Origin: Flavihumibacter petaseus NBRC 106054
GTDB taxonomy: Bacteria; Bacteroidota; Bacteroidia; Chitinophagales; Chitinophagaceae
NCBI RefSeq assembly: GCF_000974785.1
Contig: NZ_BBWV01000001.1
Location: forward strand, 744,001 to 808,000
Direction: 5' to 3'
DNA length: 64,000 bases
Below the pieces are notes generated by a model. That model was not told where the DNA came from, did no database searches, and was given only the letters and a program-made list of their open reading frames with translations. The translations under genes and the position numbers were made by a program. Of the stretch, positions 34,824-43,654 are shown piece by piece (within the stretch, counting starts at the first letter, position 1; each line of letters starts with the position of its first letter).

Positions 34824-36185
34824 ATGAATAACACGCGCATATGCCGGTACTTCCTGCCGGTGCTTGCCATGCTGCTGGTGCATACCGGCAGTTTTGCACA
34901 GCAACAGGTTTCCCTTCCTGTCGATTATTATCAATTGCCAAACGGATTGAAGGTCGTTTTGTCGCCTGACAGTCACGCACCGATCGTCACTGTGGCAGTA
35001 TATTATAATATCGGTTTCCGTATTGAACCAAAAAACCGAACAGGTTTCGCGCACCTGTTTGAGCACATGATGTTCCAGGGCTCGAAGAATTTCAAAAAAG
35101 GTGAATTCGACAAACTAACGGAAAAGAATGGTGGCTATAACAATGGCTCCACCAGGTTTGATTTTACAAATTATTATGAAGTGATGCCCGCCCATATGCT
35201 GGAACCGATCCTCTGGGCAGAATCTGACCGAATGAAGGCACTTGACCTTAACCAGGCCTCCCTTACCAACCAGCAGGGCGTGGTGAAGAACGAAGTGAAA
35301 GTAAATGTGCTGAACCGGCCTTATGGCGGATTTCCCTGGCTGGATATGCCGCAGTACGCCAATGAAAACTGGTATAATGCGCACAATTTTTATGGAGACC
35401 TGAAAGACCTCGACTCAGCAAAACTGGAAGATGTTGAAAGCTTCTTCAAAACCTTTTATGCACCGAACAACGCTGTACTGGTTGTGGTGGGCGACTTCGA
35501 TAAAGCCAGCGCCAGAAAATGGATCAGCCAGTATTTTGGTCCGCTTCCTTCAGCAACCGTACCGGCTATTCCCGATCTGAAGGAAAAACCACAGGAAAAG
35601 GAAAAAAGATTTACCAAAGAGGATGCACTGATCAACAAGCCGGCTATTGCCATTGCCTACAAAATGCCGGATCGCAATACTCCGGAATACTTCGCGATGG
35701 GGCTGATCAGCCAGTTGCTGGTAGAAGGAAAAGACAGCCGTTTGTACCAGCGCCTCGTGCAACAGAAAGGATTTACCGCAAATGTGAACGGCGGCATCAA
35801 TTATCTCGGCAATATGTATAACTACAATGGACCGATGCTCTGGATGATGGATCTCATCTATGACGCAGCGGTGAATCCTGATTCCATTGTAGCGCAGGTG
35901 GACCTCGCAATTGGCGATATCGCCCGCGACATCAACCCCGAGACCCTGAAACTTGCGAAAGTGAAGCTGCGATCCGAGTTCTATGAAACGATAGGTGACG
36001 GTACCGGCCTCGCCGACCTGTTGGCCTGTTTTGCTCTTTTTGACAACAACCCGAACCGGGTGAACGAACTCGAGAAGGAATTTGATCAGGTAACGCCGGA
36101 TCTCATCCGCAAGACGATCAGCACCTACCTGAAACCCGGGAACAGAACCATTTTACTAAACCTGCCTGCTGCTAAAAAACAATAA
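34824..36185 (+). CDS. M16-family zinc protease, catalytic subunit
   Basis: A 453-residue protein with a signal peptide (ending GSFAQ). The inverted zinc motif HLFEH is at residues 77-81, with the third ligand in the downstream KNEVKVNVLN segment, so this copy is predicted to be active. Homologues are processing peptidase/pitrilysin-like proteins that work as heterodimers. Its partner gene starts 1 base after its stop. It probably degrades or processes peptides in the periplasm. Confidence 0.92.
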   Translation: MNNTRICRYFLPVLAMLLVHTGSFAQQQVSLPVDYYQLPNGLKVVLSPDSHAPIVTVAVYYNIGFRIEPKNRTGFAHLFEHMMFQGSKNFKKGEFDKLTEKNGGYNNGSTRFDFTNYYEVMPAHMLEPILWAESDRMKALDLNQASLTNQQGVVKNEVKVNVLNRPYGGFPWLDMPQYANENWYNAHNFYGDLKDLDSAKLEDVESFFKTFYAPNNAVLVVVGDFDKASARKWISQYFGPLPSATVPAIPDLKEKPQEKEKRFTKEDALINKPAIAIAYKMPDRNTPEYFAMGLISQLLVEGKDSRLYQRLVQQKGFTANVNGGINYLGNMYNYNGPMLWMMDLIYDAAVNPDSIVAQVDLAIGDIARDINPETLKLAKVKLRSEFYETIGDGTGLADLLACFALFDNNPNRVNELEKEFDQVTPDLIRKTISTYLKPGNRTILLNLPAAKKQ

Positions 36186-36186
36186 C

Positions 36187-37578
36187 ATGAAACCGCTCCT
36201 GATATTTAGTCTGGCAACAGGTCTGGTCTTTTCAGCCGTTGCGCAAACCAAACTTCCCGCTCCCGGCAAACCGAAGGACTTCAATCTTCCCGCTGTTAAA
36301 AAATGGCAGCTTGACAATGGTCTGAAGGCTAGTGTAGTGCCCTATGGCAGCATCCCGAAAGTGTATATTGAGATCGTGGTAAAAACCGGGATGGTGCATG
36401 AGCCGCAGGATGCACGCTGGCTGGCCCGCTTTACCGGCAAGCTGATGGAAGAAGGCAGCACCCGGTACAACCTTGAAACAATCTCAAAGAAAGCCGCAGC
36501 CATGGGTGGCCGTGTGACCATCGCCGTGGGTATGGAAACCATTACGATCGGAGGCTCCGTACTAAGTGAATTTGCACCTGATTACATCGCCCTGATCGCT
36601 GACCTGTTGCAGCATCCCGCGTTTAGGGATGACGCTACTGACAGGCTGAAAAACGATCTGAAAAGAGAACTTAACCTCCGCAAGGTGCAACCCAGTGCCC
36701 AGGCAAATGAAAAATTCCTTTCACTGGTATTTGGAGACCATCCTTACGCGAGCCAGTTGCCAACCGAAGCAATGGTCGATGGCTTTAGTGCTGCCAAAGC
36801 GAAACAGTTTTATGCATCGCAATTCGGGGCAGAACGTACGGCGATCTATGTAGCCGGTAAATTTGATGACAAGGCAGTGGAAAAAGCCATTGGTGACAAT
36901 TTTAAACAGTGGGCAAAGGGACCAGCAGTATCCTACCCTGCTGCCGTAGCCAAAAAAACGGATTCATTGGCAATCGTGGAAAGGCCGGATGCACCGCAAA
37001 CAGTAGTGATGCTGGGCGGCCCGGTGATTGATCCCACGCATGCAGACTACACAAAACTTGAAGTGACCAACTCGTTGCTGGGTGGCTCCTTTGGTTCCAG
37101 GATCACTACGAATATCCGGGAGGACAAGGGTTATACCTACTCACCGTTCAGCACTATCCTGAACCGCCAAAAGATCGGTGTCTGGTATGAGAAGGCTGAT
37201 GTGACCAGTGAAAATACAGCAGCTTCATTGCTGGAAATCAAAAAAGAAATGGATAAGGTACAAGCCATACCGGTTCCCGCTGATGAGCTGAAAGGCATTC
37301 AGAACTATGAAGCCGGAAGTTTTGTGATCACCAATTCGAGCGCGGAGGGCATTATTAACCAGTTGCAGTTCATGGATCAGAATGGCCTGAAGATGACTTA
37401 CCTGACCAACCGGATCAAAGACATCTATTCGGTTACCCCCACGGATGTACAGGCAATGGCAAAAAAATACCTGAACTATCCGGTCATGACCCTGGTGATG
37501 GTAGGCGACAGAAAACAGATCGACGCACAACTGCCGGCAATCCGGGAAAGCCGGAACGCTGCCAAAAAAGGATTCTAG
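36187..37578 (+). CDS. M16-family protease partner, inactive subunit
   Basis: A 463-residue protein with a signal peptide (ending SAVAQ). It shares the M16 fold with the upstream gene, but the HxxEH site is replaced (LARFTGKLMEEG), so it lacks zinc ligands and should be the non-catalytic half of a heterodimer, as for mitochondrial processing peptidase alpha or the YmfF/YmfH-like pairs. LLGGSFGSRITTNIREDKGYTYS is the conserved Arg/Tyr substrate-binding region. It is tightly coupled to the catalytic partner upstream and to pncB downstream, whose start codon overlaps its stop. Confidence 0.92.
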   Translation: MKPLLIFSLATGLVFSAVAQTKLPAPGKPKDFNLPAVKKWQLDNGLKASVVPYGSIPKVYIEIVVKTGMVHEPQDARWLARFTGKLMEEGSTRYNLETISKKAAAMGGRVTIAVGMETITIGGSVLSEFAPDYIALIADLLQHPAFRDDATDRLKNDLKRELNLRKVQPSAQANEKFLSLVFGDHPYASQLPTEAMVDGFSAAKAKQFYASQFGAERTAIYVAGKFDDKAVEKAIGDNFKQWAKGPAVSYPAAVAKKTDSLAIVERPDAPQTVVMLGGPVIDPTHADYTKLEVTNSLLGGSFGSRITTNIREDKGYTYSPFSTILNRQKIGVWYEKADVTSENTAASLLEIKKEMDKVQAIPVPADELKGIQNYEAGSFVITNSSAEGIINQLQFMDQNGLKMTYLTNRIKDIYSVTPTDVQAMAKKYLNYPVMTLVMVGDRKQIDAQLPAIRESRNAAKKGF

Positions 37579-38744
37579 TGCTGCTGCATTCGCTGCTGGA
37601 CAATGACTTTTATAAGTTCACCATGCAATATGCAGTGGTGAAGTTGTTCCCGTATGCCCATGCGCGTTATGCATTCATCAATCGTGGGAAGCATATATTC
37701 CCTGATGGTTTTGCGGTCGCTCTCAGTAAAGCAGTTCAGGACATGCGGCACCTGGCGTTGACGCCTGACGAAAAACAGTTTCTGCGGCACACCTGCCCGT
37801 ACCTTGATCCCGGTTATCTTGATTTCCTCCAGGGTTACCGGTATGATCCGGATGAAGTGGTGATCAGCCAGGAAGGGGGTGCTGTGGAGATCCGGGTAGA
37901 AGGCGCCTGGTACCGCACGATTCTTTGGGAAGTTCCCCTATTGTCGCTGGTCTCCGAGATCTATTATCAATTGTCCGGCGAAACCCGCATATCAGACGAA
38001 GCGGTGAAGAACGTGGTGGCAGAGAAAATGGAAAAGTATAACCGGCTGGGCGTGACCGTTGCAGAATTCGGCACGCGCCGCCGGCATTCCTATGCCGTGC
38101 ACCGGCTGGTGATGGAAGCCCTGGTTGCCAGCAGGGGGCCCAGCTTTGTCGGCACCAGTAACCTTCATTTTGCACAGGCATTTGGGGCACGCCCCATCGG
38201 CACCCATGCCCACGAGTGGTTTATGTTTCATGCGGCCCGCTACGGCTTTAAGATGGCCAACCGCATGGCACTGGAGCATTGGGTAGATGTGTACCGGGGA
38301 GACCTTGGTATTGCCCTCAGCGATACCTACACCACCGAGGTGTTCTTCCGGCAGTTCGATAAGAAGTTTGCCAAACTGTTCGACGGGGTGCGGCATGACA
38401 GCGGTGATCCGCTGGAGTTTGCGGATAAGACCATCGCTCATTACCGTTCACTGGGAATAGATCCGGAAAGCAAGACCATCATCTTTTCTGACGGACTGAA
38501 TTATGATAAAGTGGAAGCGATCACCCGGCATTGCTCGGGACGGATCGGCATATCGTTCGGCATCGGCACCAACCTGACTAACGATGTGGGGCCGGAGCCG
38601 ATGAATATCGTTATGAAACTTACTGAAGCCCGCCCCGAAAATGAGGACTGGACGCCGGTAGTTAAATTATCCGATGAGAAGGGTAAATATACCGGCCAGG
38701 AGAAAATGATCCTGCTCGCCAAGGAAATTCTTGGATTACTTTAA
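37578..38744 (+). CDS. pncB: Nicotinate phosphoribosyltransferase
   Basis: A 388-residue enzyme making nicotinate mononucleotide from nicotinate and PRPP with ATP hydrolysis, in NAD salvage. Motifs: LLDNDFYKFTMQYAV at the start, FGTRRRHSYAVHR, GTHAHEWFMFHAARYG and the PRPP-site region DGVRHDSGDPLEFADK. The start is a GTG whose first base is the last base of the upstream stop codon (TAGTG), implying translational coupling to the M16 pair. There is no obvious functional link between the two. Its end overlaps the convergent EnvC-like gene by 9 bases. Confidence 0.94.
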   Translation: MLLHSLLDNDFYKFTMQYAVVKLFPYAHARYAFINRGKHIFPDGFAVALSKAVQDMRHLALTPDEKQFLRHTCPYLDPGYLDFLQGYRYDPDEVVISQEGGAVEIRVEGAWYRTILWEVPLLSLVSEIYYQLSGETRISDEAVKNVVAEKMEKYNRLGVTVAEFGTRRRHSYAVHRLVMEALVASRGPSFVGTSNLHFAQAFGARPIGTHAHEWFMFHAARYGFKMANRMALEHWVDVYRGDLGIALSDTYTTEVFFRQFDKKFAKLFDGVRHDSGDPLEFADKTIAHYRSLGIDPESKTIIFSDGLNYDKVEAITRHCSGRIGISFGIGTNLTNDVGPEPMNIVMKLTEARPENEDWTPVVKLSDEKGKYTGQEKMILLAKEILGLL

Positions 38745-40097
38745 CCAGGCTTCCGGATTAAGGTTAACACTCTTGTCGTTGGTGATCACAAAATCGAGTT
38801 CACCGCGGCCACTATCTTTTTCCTCAAGCTTCCCGAGCACCTGGCCCATTTTAACCTGTTGACCGCGATTGACAGTCACTGAAGACAAGTTGCTGTAGGT
38901 GGTGAAGTATTTGCCATGTTTGAGAATGACCGCCTGGGTCGAGCCAATATTCATCACTGATGATACCACACCTTCAAAAACCGCTTTGATCGAACTTCCT
39001 GCGTCAGCCTCAATGGTAATACCAGGATTGTCAAATGTAATATTACCCAGCCCTTCAACTTTTTGCGGACCGAAGGCCATTGCTATCCGCCCGGAATTTA
39101 CAGGCCAGGGAAGGTTGTTTTTATTCTTTTCAAAATTATCTGACAGCACTTTGACTTCTTCAGAGGAAATCAGGGGACTCAGCGGTTTGCTTTCCTTTGC
39201 AGGTTTGTCGGCCGGTTTGGAGGTTGCAGTTGCCGGTTTAGAGGCAGGCTCTTCTTTATTATTCTTCGCTTCAGCAGCTGCTGCAGCTTTTCTTGCCGCT
39301 TCCTCCTTTGCTTTCCGGGCTGCTTCTTCCTTCCTGGCAATTTCAATTTCACGATTGATAGCTGACCGGATGGCTGTTTTCAGCTTGGCATCCTGTTTCC
39401 TTTTAGCATTCAGGTCATTGGTCAGTTCTTTTTCCTGCCCTTTGATCTCTTTCACGACAGCATCCTTTTCCTTTTTCTCTTCCTCCAGCACTTTGAACTG
39501 CTTGTTCTGTTCCTGCAGGGCATCATCTTTCTGCGCCTTATTGATCCGGAGGCCCGCCAGCGTCTTCTGAAGCTGGTCCTGTGTATTACGGTAATTTTCT
39601 GCCTGTTGTTCCCGATAGGCACGATAAGACTTCAGATAACTCATACGCTTCAGCGCGTCATTGAAGGTTCCTGCAGAAAAGATGAAATTCAGAAAATCGT
39701 AGTTACTCCGGTTCTTGTACGCATACACCACGCTGAGCTGATACTGCTGTTTCAATGTATCCAGCTCACTGCGCAGTTTCAGGATATCGCGCCAGCTTTG
39801 ATTGATATTGCTCTGGATCAGGTTGACCTGCGCGTTGATATTTCTGATCTGGGATTCCCTTAACCTGATCTTCTTGTTCACCAGGTTAACCTCGGCAAGG
39901 CTCTTCTTCTTGTACTTCTTCGTTTTCTCGATCTGTTCCCGGAGGTCATCGATCTCGCGCTGGATGTCAGCCTGCTTCTTTTTCAGTTCAGCACTGCTTT
40001 GCGCCTGTACCATAAGGCCACCGCCCAGCAACAGGAAAAAAAGTATGAAGAGCCCTTTTTGCATCATGCCAATGGAGTTGTTGATGGAATCTTTCAA
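38736..40097 (-). CDS. EnvC-like murein hydrolase activator with degenerate LytM domain
   Basis: A 453-residue protein with a signal peptide (ending VQAQ), a long coiled coil (about residues 33-260), an Ala/Lys-rich low-complexity linker (about 260-305) and a C-terminal M23/LytM-like domain (about 335-453). The LytM domain lacks zinc ligands: the usual HxGxD is NPGITIE, the last HxH is GELDFV, and the TYxHL loop reads TYSNL. It should therefore be an amidase activator like E. coli EnvC rather than an endopeptidase, acting in septal or envelope peptidoglycan splitting. It heads a leftward cluster with a DUF4292 lipoprotein, dut and ispF. Confidence 0.88.
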   Translation of the reverse strand: MKDSINNSIGMMQKGLFILFFLLLGGGLMVQAQSSAELKKKQADIQREIDDLREQIEKTKKYKKKSLAEVNLVNKKIRLRESQIRNINAQVNLIQSNINQSWRDILKLRSELDTLKQQYQLSVVYAYKNRSNYDFLNFIFSAGTFNDALKRMSYLKSYRAYREQQAENYRNTQDQLQKTLAGLRINKAQKDDALQEQNKQFKVLEEEKKEKDAVVKEIKGQEKELTNDLNAKRKQDAKLKTAIRSAINREIEIARKEEAARKAKEEAARKAAAAAEAKNNKEEPASKPATATSKPADKPAKESKPLSPLISSEEVKVLSDNFEKNKNNLPWPVNSGRIAMAFGPQKVEGLGNITFDNPGITIEADAGSSIKAVFEGVVSSVMNIGSTQAVILKHGKYFTTYSNLSSVTVNRGQQVKMGQVLGKLEEKDSGRGELDFVITNDKSVNLNPEAWLK

Positions 40098-40115
40098 ATA
40101 TAACTTCCCAAACGC

Positions 40116-40934
40116 TTATTGCACCGTATAATTTTTCGGAACAGAGAAAGGGTAGTTTAAACTTTCGTTAAAGCTATATTGCTTGAACTCCATCTGAACG
40201 TCCAGTTTGGTTTTTTCAGCCAGACTGATCTTCCGGTAAGTAGCGAATGATTTTCCGGATGCACCATTGTAATTGCCGTAGCTGAGGTCGCAGGTCCTGT
40301 TCCTGTTTACATCCACATCATCGAGTTTGATATGTTGCAGCAGGAAGTTGTCATTGCTGAGTGTGAGTAGGTTTTTAAAGAGTTCGCCGATGCTCAGGAT
40401 GCTGACGGCATCTGCATTCCGGCGGTAGGAGATAATATTGTTGGAATCAACAAAGATGGGGTTGCCCACCAGCACATCCTGGAAATTCTTGAAATCAAAA
40501 GGCAACCTGGCCATTTCCTCAAGGTATTTGACGCTCCGGAACTGAACAACCTTATCCTTTTTGTTGATCACCTTCACACTATCCGGCGTAATAAGGATCC
40601 GGAATGCTTCATAACTGAAGACAGTTGCATTCACAGAAAGCCAGATGATGCTGTCCCGTTTCATCCGGATGAATACGGTCAGATCGGGACCCTTGCCATC
40701 CTTGTCCCAGTAATCCACTTTTATTTTCCCCGAGAATGTCTCGTAACTGATCCGGTTTTTCTCCAGCCCTTCAAACACCTGGTTGATCACCCTGACACTA
40801 TCCGCATGCGGATCAAGCATTACCGTTTGGGCCGAGTCTTTTTTGGGAAGGGCAGTACTGATCTTTTTGGTTGCGCGGCAGCTCACCAAACATAATAAGG
40901 TCAGGGCGGCAGCGACGCCTGTAATTGATCTCAT
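40116..40934 (-). CDS. DUF4292-family lipoprotein
   Basis: A 272-residue predicted lipoprotein: MRSITGVAAALTLLCLVSCRA gives a signal-peptidase II site with Cys19 as the lipidated residue. The rest is beta-rich with ISYETFSGKIKVDYWDKDGKG and VNATVFSYEAFRILITPDSVKVIN (given in part), fitting DUF4292, a LolB/LolA-like half-barrel family specific to Bacteroidota. A role in outer-membrane lipoprotein or lipid handling is inferred. It is conserved beside the EnvC-like gene in this operon (18-base gap) with dut 3 bases upstream. Confidence 0.85.
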   Translation of the reverse strand: MRSITGVAAALTLLCLVSCRATKKISTALPKKDSAQTVMLDPHADSVRVINQVFEGLEKNRISYETFSGKIKVDYWDKDGKGPDLTVFIRMKRDSIIWLSVNATVFSYEAFRILITPDSVKVINKKDKVVQFRSVKYLEEMARLPFDFKNFQDVLVGNPIFVDSNNIISYRRNADAVSILSIGELFKNLLTLSNDNFLLQHIKLDDVDVNRNRTCDLSYGNYNGASGKSFATYRKISLAEKTKLDVQMEFKQYSFNESLNYPFSVPKNYTVQ

Positions 40935-40937
40935 GCT

Positions 40938-41378
40938 TTAAGATTTTCCGGTATGGCCAAATCCACCTGCATTTCTTTCCGTAACGCTAAGGCTTTCTGC
41001 AGGTTCCCAGGTAACCTGTTCCACCGACTGAACCACCATCTGGGCGATCCGGTCACCATTGGCAATGGTCTGCTCTTCAGCAGAGAGGTTGATCAGGATT
41101 ACTTTTATCTCTCCTCTGTAATCTGCATCAATCGTGCCCGGCGTGTTGAGGCAGGTGATTCCCTGTTTCACTGCAAGGCCGCTCCTGGGACGGATCTGGG
41201 CCTCATATCCGGCCGGCAGTTCAATGAAAAGTCCGGTGGGCACAAGGGTTCGTTCAAGCGATTTCAATACGATCGGGGCGCTAAGCTGGGCACGCAAATC
41301 CATTCCTGCAGACAGGGCCGTAGCATATGCAGGCAGCGGATGGTCGGAATGATTGATAATCTTAACAGCAATTGGCAT
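40938..41378 (-). CDS. dut: dUTP diphosphatase
   Basis: A 146-residue trimeric dUTPase that hydrolyses dUTP to dUMP, keeping uracil out of DNA. The five motifs are present: [42 protein letters not shown] and the glycine-rich tail [11 protein letters not shown]. It lies between ispF and the DUF4292 gene, all leftward. The start at 41378 leaves a 32-base gap from ispF. Confidence 0.97.
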   Translation of the reverse strand: MPIAVKIINHSDHPLPAYATALSAGMDLRAQLSAPIVLKSLERTLVPTGLFIELPAGYEAQIRPRSGLAVKQGITCLNTPGTIDADYRGEIKVILINLSAEEQTIANGDRIAQMVVQSVEQVTWEPAESLSVTERNAGGFGHTGKS

Positions 41379-41410
41379 GGGCGCAAAAATAGGGTTTTCG
41401 TTAGGTAAAA

Positions 41411-41893
41411 TCAGACTCCCTGCCGCACCAGCAACACGGTGGCATAGGCGACAAGGCCTTCTTCCCGCCCCACAAAACCCATTTTTTCTGTAGTGGTGGC
41501 TTTAACGGAAACATCATCCTGGCTGATTTCCAGGATCGAAGCAATGACGGCCCGCATCTCATTACCGTGTTTTTTAATCTTCGGCGCTTCCAGGCAAAGA
41601 GAAGAATCAACATTTACCACCAGGTAACCTTTCTGTTTGATGAGTTCGTAAGACTTTTCCAGCAGGATCCTGCTGTCGATATCTTTAAACTGTTCGTCGG
41701 TATTCGGGAAATGAATGCCAATATCGCCAAGGGCCAGCGCACCCAGGAGGGCGTCGCAGATCGCGTGCAGCAGTACATCCGCATCACTATGCCCGAGTGC
41801 ACCTTTGTGATGCGGAATGGTGACGCCGCCGATAACCAGTTTTCTGCCTTCCACCAACTGGTGGAAATCAATGCCAAATCCTATCCTGTACAT
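41411..41893 (-). CDS. ispF: 2-C-methyl-D-erythritol 2,4-cyclodiphosphate synthase
   Basis: A 160-residue enzyme of the non-mevalonate isoprenoid pathway, from the ATG at 41893 ([13 protein letters not shown]); a longer frame upstream adds ten unlikely residues and runs into the porV terminator. Metal ligands are Asp8 and His10 in GIDFHQL and the His in [19 protein letters not shown]. The C-terminal [12 protein letters not shown] matches the family CDP-binding loop. It is a single-domain protein, not fused to IspD. It is downstream of porV but separated by a strong terminator. Confidence 0.97.
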   Translation of the reverse strand: MYRIGFGIDFHQLVEGRKLVIGGVTIPHHKGALGHSDADVLLHAICDALLGALALGDIGIHFPNTDEQFKDIDSRILLEKSYELIKQKGYLVVNVDSSLCLEAPKIKKHGNEMRAVIASILEISQDDVSVKATTTEKMGFVGREEGLVAYATVLLVRQGV

Positions 41894-41900
41894 AATTGAT

Positions 41901-41939
41901 AAAAATAAAAAAGCGTTCCGCAAAGAAACGGAACGCTTT
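41901..41939 (-). terminator. Intrinsic terminator of porV
   Basis: On the minus strand an 11-bp stem (arms 41929-41939 and 41910-41920, core GCGTTCCG/CGGAACGC) with an 8-base loop is followed by a T-rich run (41901-41912). It lies 23 bases after the porV stop. Confidence 0.85.
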
Positions 41940-41961
41940 CAATATAAGGTTACTGAACTGA

Positions 41962-43140
41962 CTATTCTGTTGTGCCGCCACCATCATTCTCAGCACCACC
42001 CAGGTCGAAGATGAGGCTGAAACGGAGGGTATTGGACAATGGGTTCTGGTTTACCCCGCTGCCGCTGGGAATAATATAACTGAAGTTCAGGCCGAACACA
42101 TTGTATTTGATACCGGCACCAAGGGTAAAGTACTTCCGGTTCCCCTTAGTCTTGTCCTCATAAAAATAACCGGCCCTGAGGGCAAACTGGTTCTGGTACC
42201 AGTATTCCATACCTGCGGAGATAGTCCATTCGCGGAGCTCTTCGCTGAAACCACCCGGTGCATCAGAAAATGAGGAGAACCAGGAATTCACTACAGATTT
42301 GCTGCGGTATTCCACCAGGCCGGCCGAGTCACCAACTGCTGGCGGAGTGGGCACCATCAATTTATTGAAATCAAGTCCGAAGGTCAGCTTGCTGCTTTCG
42401 TCAAAAACTTTGGTATATGCTGCACCCAGCCCGAGGTTGGCAGGGATAAAGTCTTTCTGGGTAGCATCGGAAGTGTACCCGATTTTTCCACCGAGGTTGG
42501 TGAGGGTTGCACCTGCTGCAAATCCTTCGCCCACTTCATTAGCCCCATTATAGTAGAAGCTGAGGTCACCGGCAACAGTGCTGCCGGCCTTATAGGTAGT
42601 TCCGTTTACGTTCTGGCCACCGGCAAGATTGGAATAGATATAGCGCAAAGCCACACCCAGGCCGATCTTTTCAGAAAGTTTACGGGAATATCCCAGGTCG
42701 ATACCGAACTCCCGGGGGCGGTAAGAGCCAAAATCGTTACCGCTGTTGTCGGTAAACTGGATGTTTCCCAGGTTAAAATACCGCATACTGGTAGTAATCG
42801 CCTGATTATCATCAAGTTTATAATAGCTGCTCAGCGATGCGAGGTAGACGTCATTCAGACCAAGGCGCTTCAGCCAGGGCGTATAGGTCAGTCCGATCGC
42901 AAATTTGCTTTCATTAAATGGTGTCTTGGCAAGGTTCCAGTAAGGGGAGTTTACGTCAGTAGGGGTGGCAATTCCGACTTCACCCATACCGCCGGCACGG
43001 GCATCCGGAGATATCCTGAGGAAAGGAACGGCTGTCGTAACTACATTGATCGGTTCCGTAGTTGACTGTGAAAATGCTTCAGTGGCCGAAAATGCAGCTA
43101 CCAAAGCCAGCGCAGCCAGTTTAAGGGACTGTTGTTTCAT
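41962..43140 (-). CDS. porV: Type IX secretion outer-membrane protein PorV (LptO)
   Basis: A 392-residue outer-membrane beta-barrel of the FadL-like type, with a signal peptide ending AFSQ. The first mature part, VPFLRISPDARAGGMGEVG and SPYWNLAKTPF, is the PorV signature. PorV binds the C-terminal signal of type IX cargo and shuttles it to the sortase PorU. In many Bacteroidota porU is next door, but no porU is seen here; a GldJ-like gene lies across a 514-base divergent gap. The gene is monocistronic, with its own terminator. Confidence 0.93.
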   Translation of the reverse strand: MKQQSLKLAALALVAAFSATEAFSQSTTEPINVVTTAVPFLRISPDARAGGMGEVGIATPTDVNSPYWNLAKTPFNESKFAIGLTYTPWLKRLGLNDVYLASLSSYYKLDDNQAITTSMRYFNLGNIQFTDNSGNDFGSYRPREFGIDLGYSRKLSEKIGLGVALRYIYSNLAGGQNVNGTTYKAGSTVAGDLSFYYNGANEVGEGFAAGATLTNLGGKIGYTSDATQKDFIPANLGLGAAYTKVFDESSKLTFGLDFNKLMVPTPPAVGDSAGLVEYRSKSVVNSWFSSFSDAPGGFSEELREWTISAGMEYWYQNQFALRAGYFYEDKTKGNRKYFTLGAGIKYNVFGLNFSYIIPSGSGVNQNPLSNTLRFSLIFDLGGAENDGGGTTE

Positions 43141-43654
43141 GTGATGTTGTCTTTCTTATATAATGGTTCACATGAAACGCCCGGGTTTTGCCCGTCAACA
43201 AAGAGAAAATACCCTTTGAACAGTTCAGGGTTGCCTGGTCGTTTCAATAAAAAATGGGTATAATTTTCTCTATAAGCGGCTAAAATAATCAAAAATTTGT
43301 TTTCCTACCTATAAGTTCGAACCTAGCAGGCTGACAGTCAACATTTTGCTGTTGCGGCAAAATTTGCCCGTTTCGCCCGCGCGATATTGTCCCAATAGGA
43401 ACGGTATCCCTTTCCAATTATTGTACCGGGATTGCCCGCGCGAAGGTAGAAATGATCCTGCAATCGGCTTCAATACGGCCTGCAAAAGCCGCGCCTTATT
43501 ATTTCCGGTATGTGTTGGATTAGTTAATCCTTGCAGCATTTAAGATTTTGGCAAGCCTATTGATTGTCTAATCTCATTATATTCGCAGTCGGCATTATCA
43601 ACTTGCACAATAATAGGAAAATACGCCCGTTATAATTGTCTTAAACCAGCGTAA
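43141..43654 (+). other. Non-coding stretch between porV and the gldJ-like gene
   Basis: These 514 bases carry no convincing gene and must hold the promoters of two divergent genes. Visible structure: a GC-rich middle between AT-rich flanks; the palindrome GGCAAAATTTGCC (43356-43368); a 10-base direct repeat GCCCGCGCGA (43375-43384 and 43434-43443); and an inverted repeat GGATTA-GT-TAATCC (43517-43530). A near -7 match, TATATTCG (43578-43585), lies about 70 bases before the gldJ-like start, without a well-placed -33 box. A small RNA is possible but I recognise none. Confidence 0.5.

Noticed and set aside
43315-43322. GTTCGAAC, resembling a tRNA T-loop
   Set aside because: The flanking bases do not form a T-stem, and no acceptor or anticodon arms are found around it.
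43309-43539. 76-codon minus-strand frame in the porV/gldJ-like gap
   Set aside because: No signal peptide, domain or promoter; composition unlike neighbouring genes. I treat the region as non-coding.
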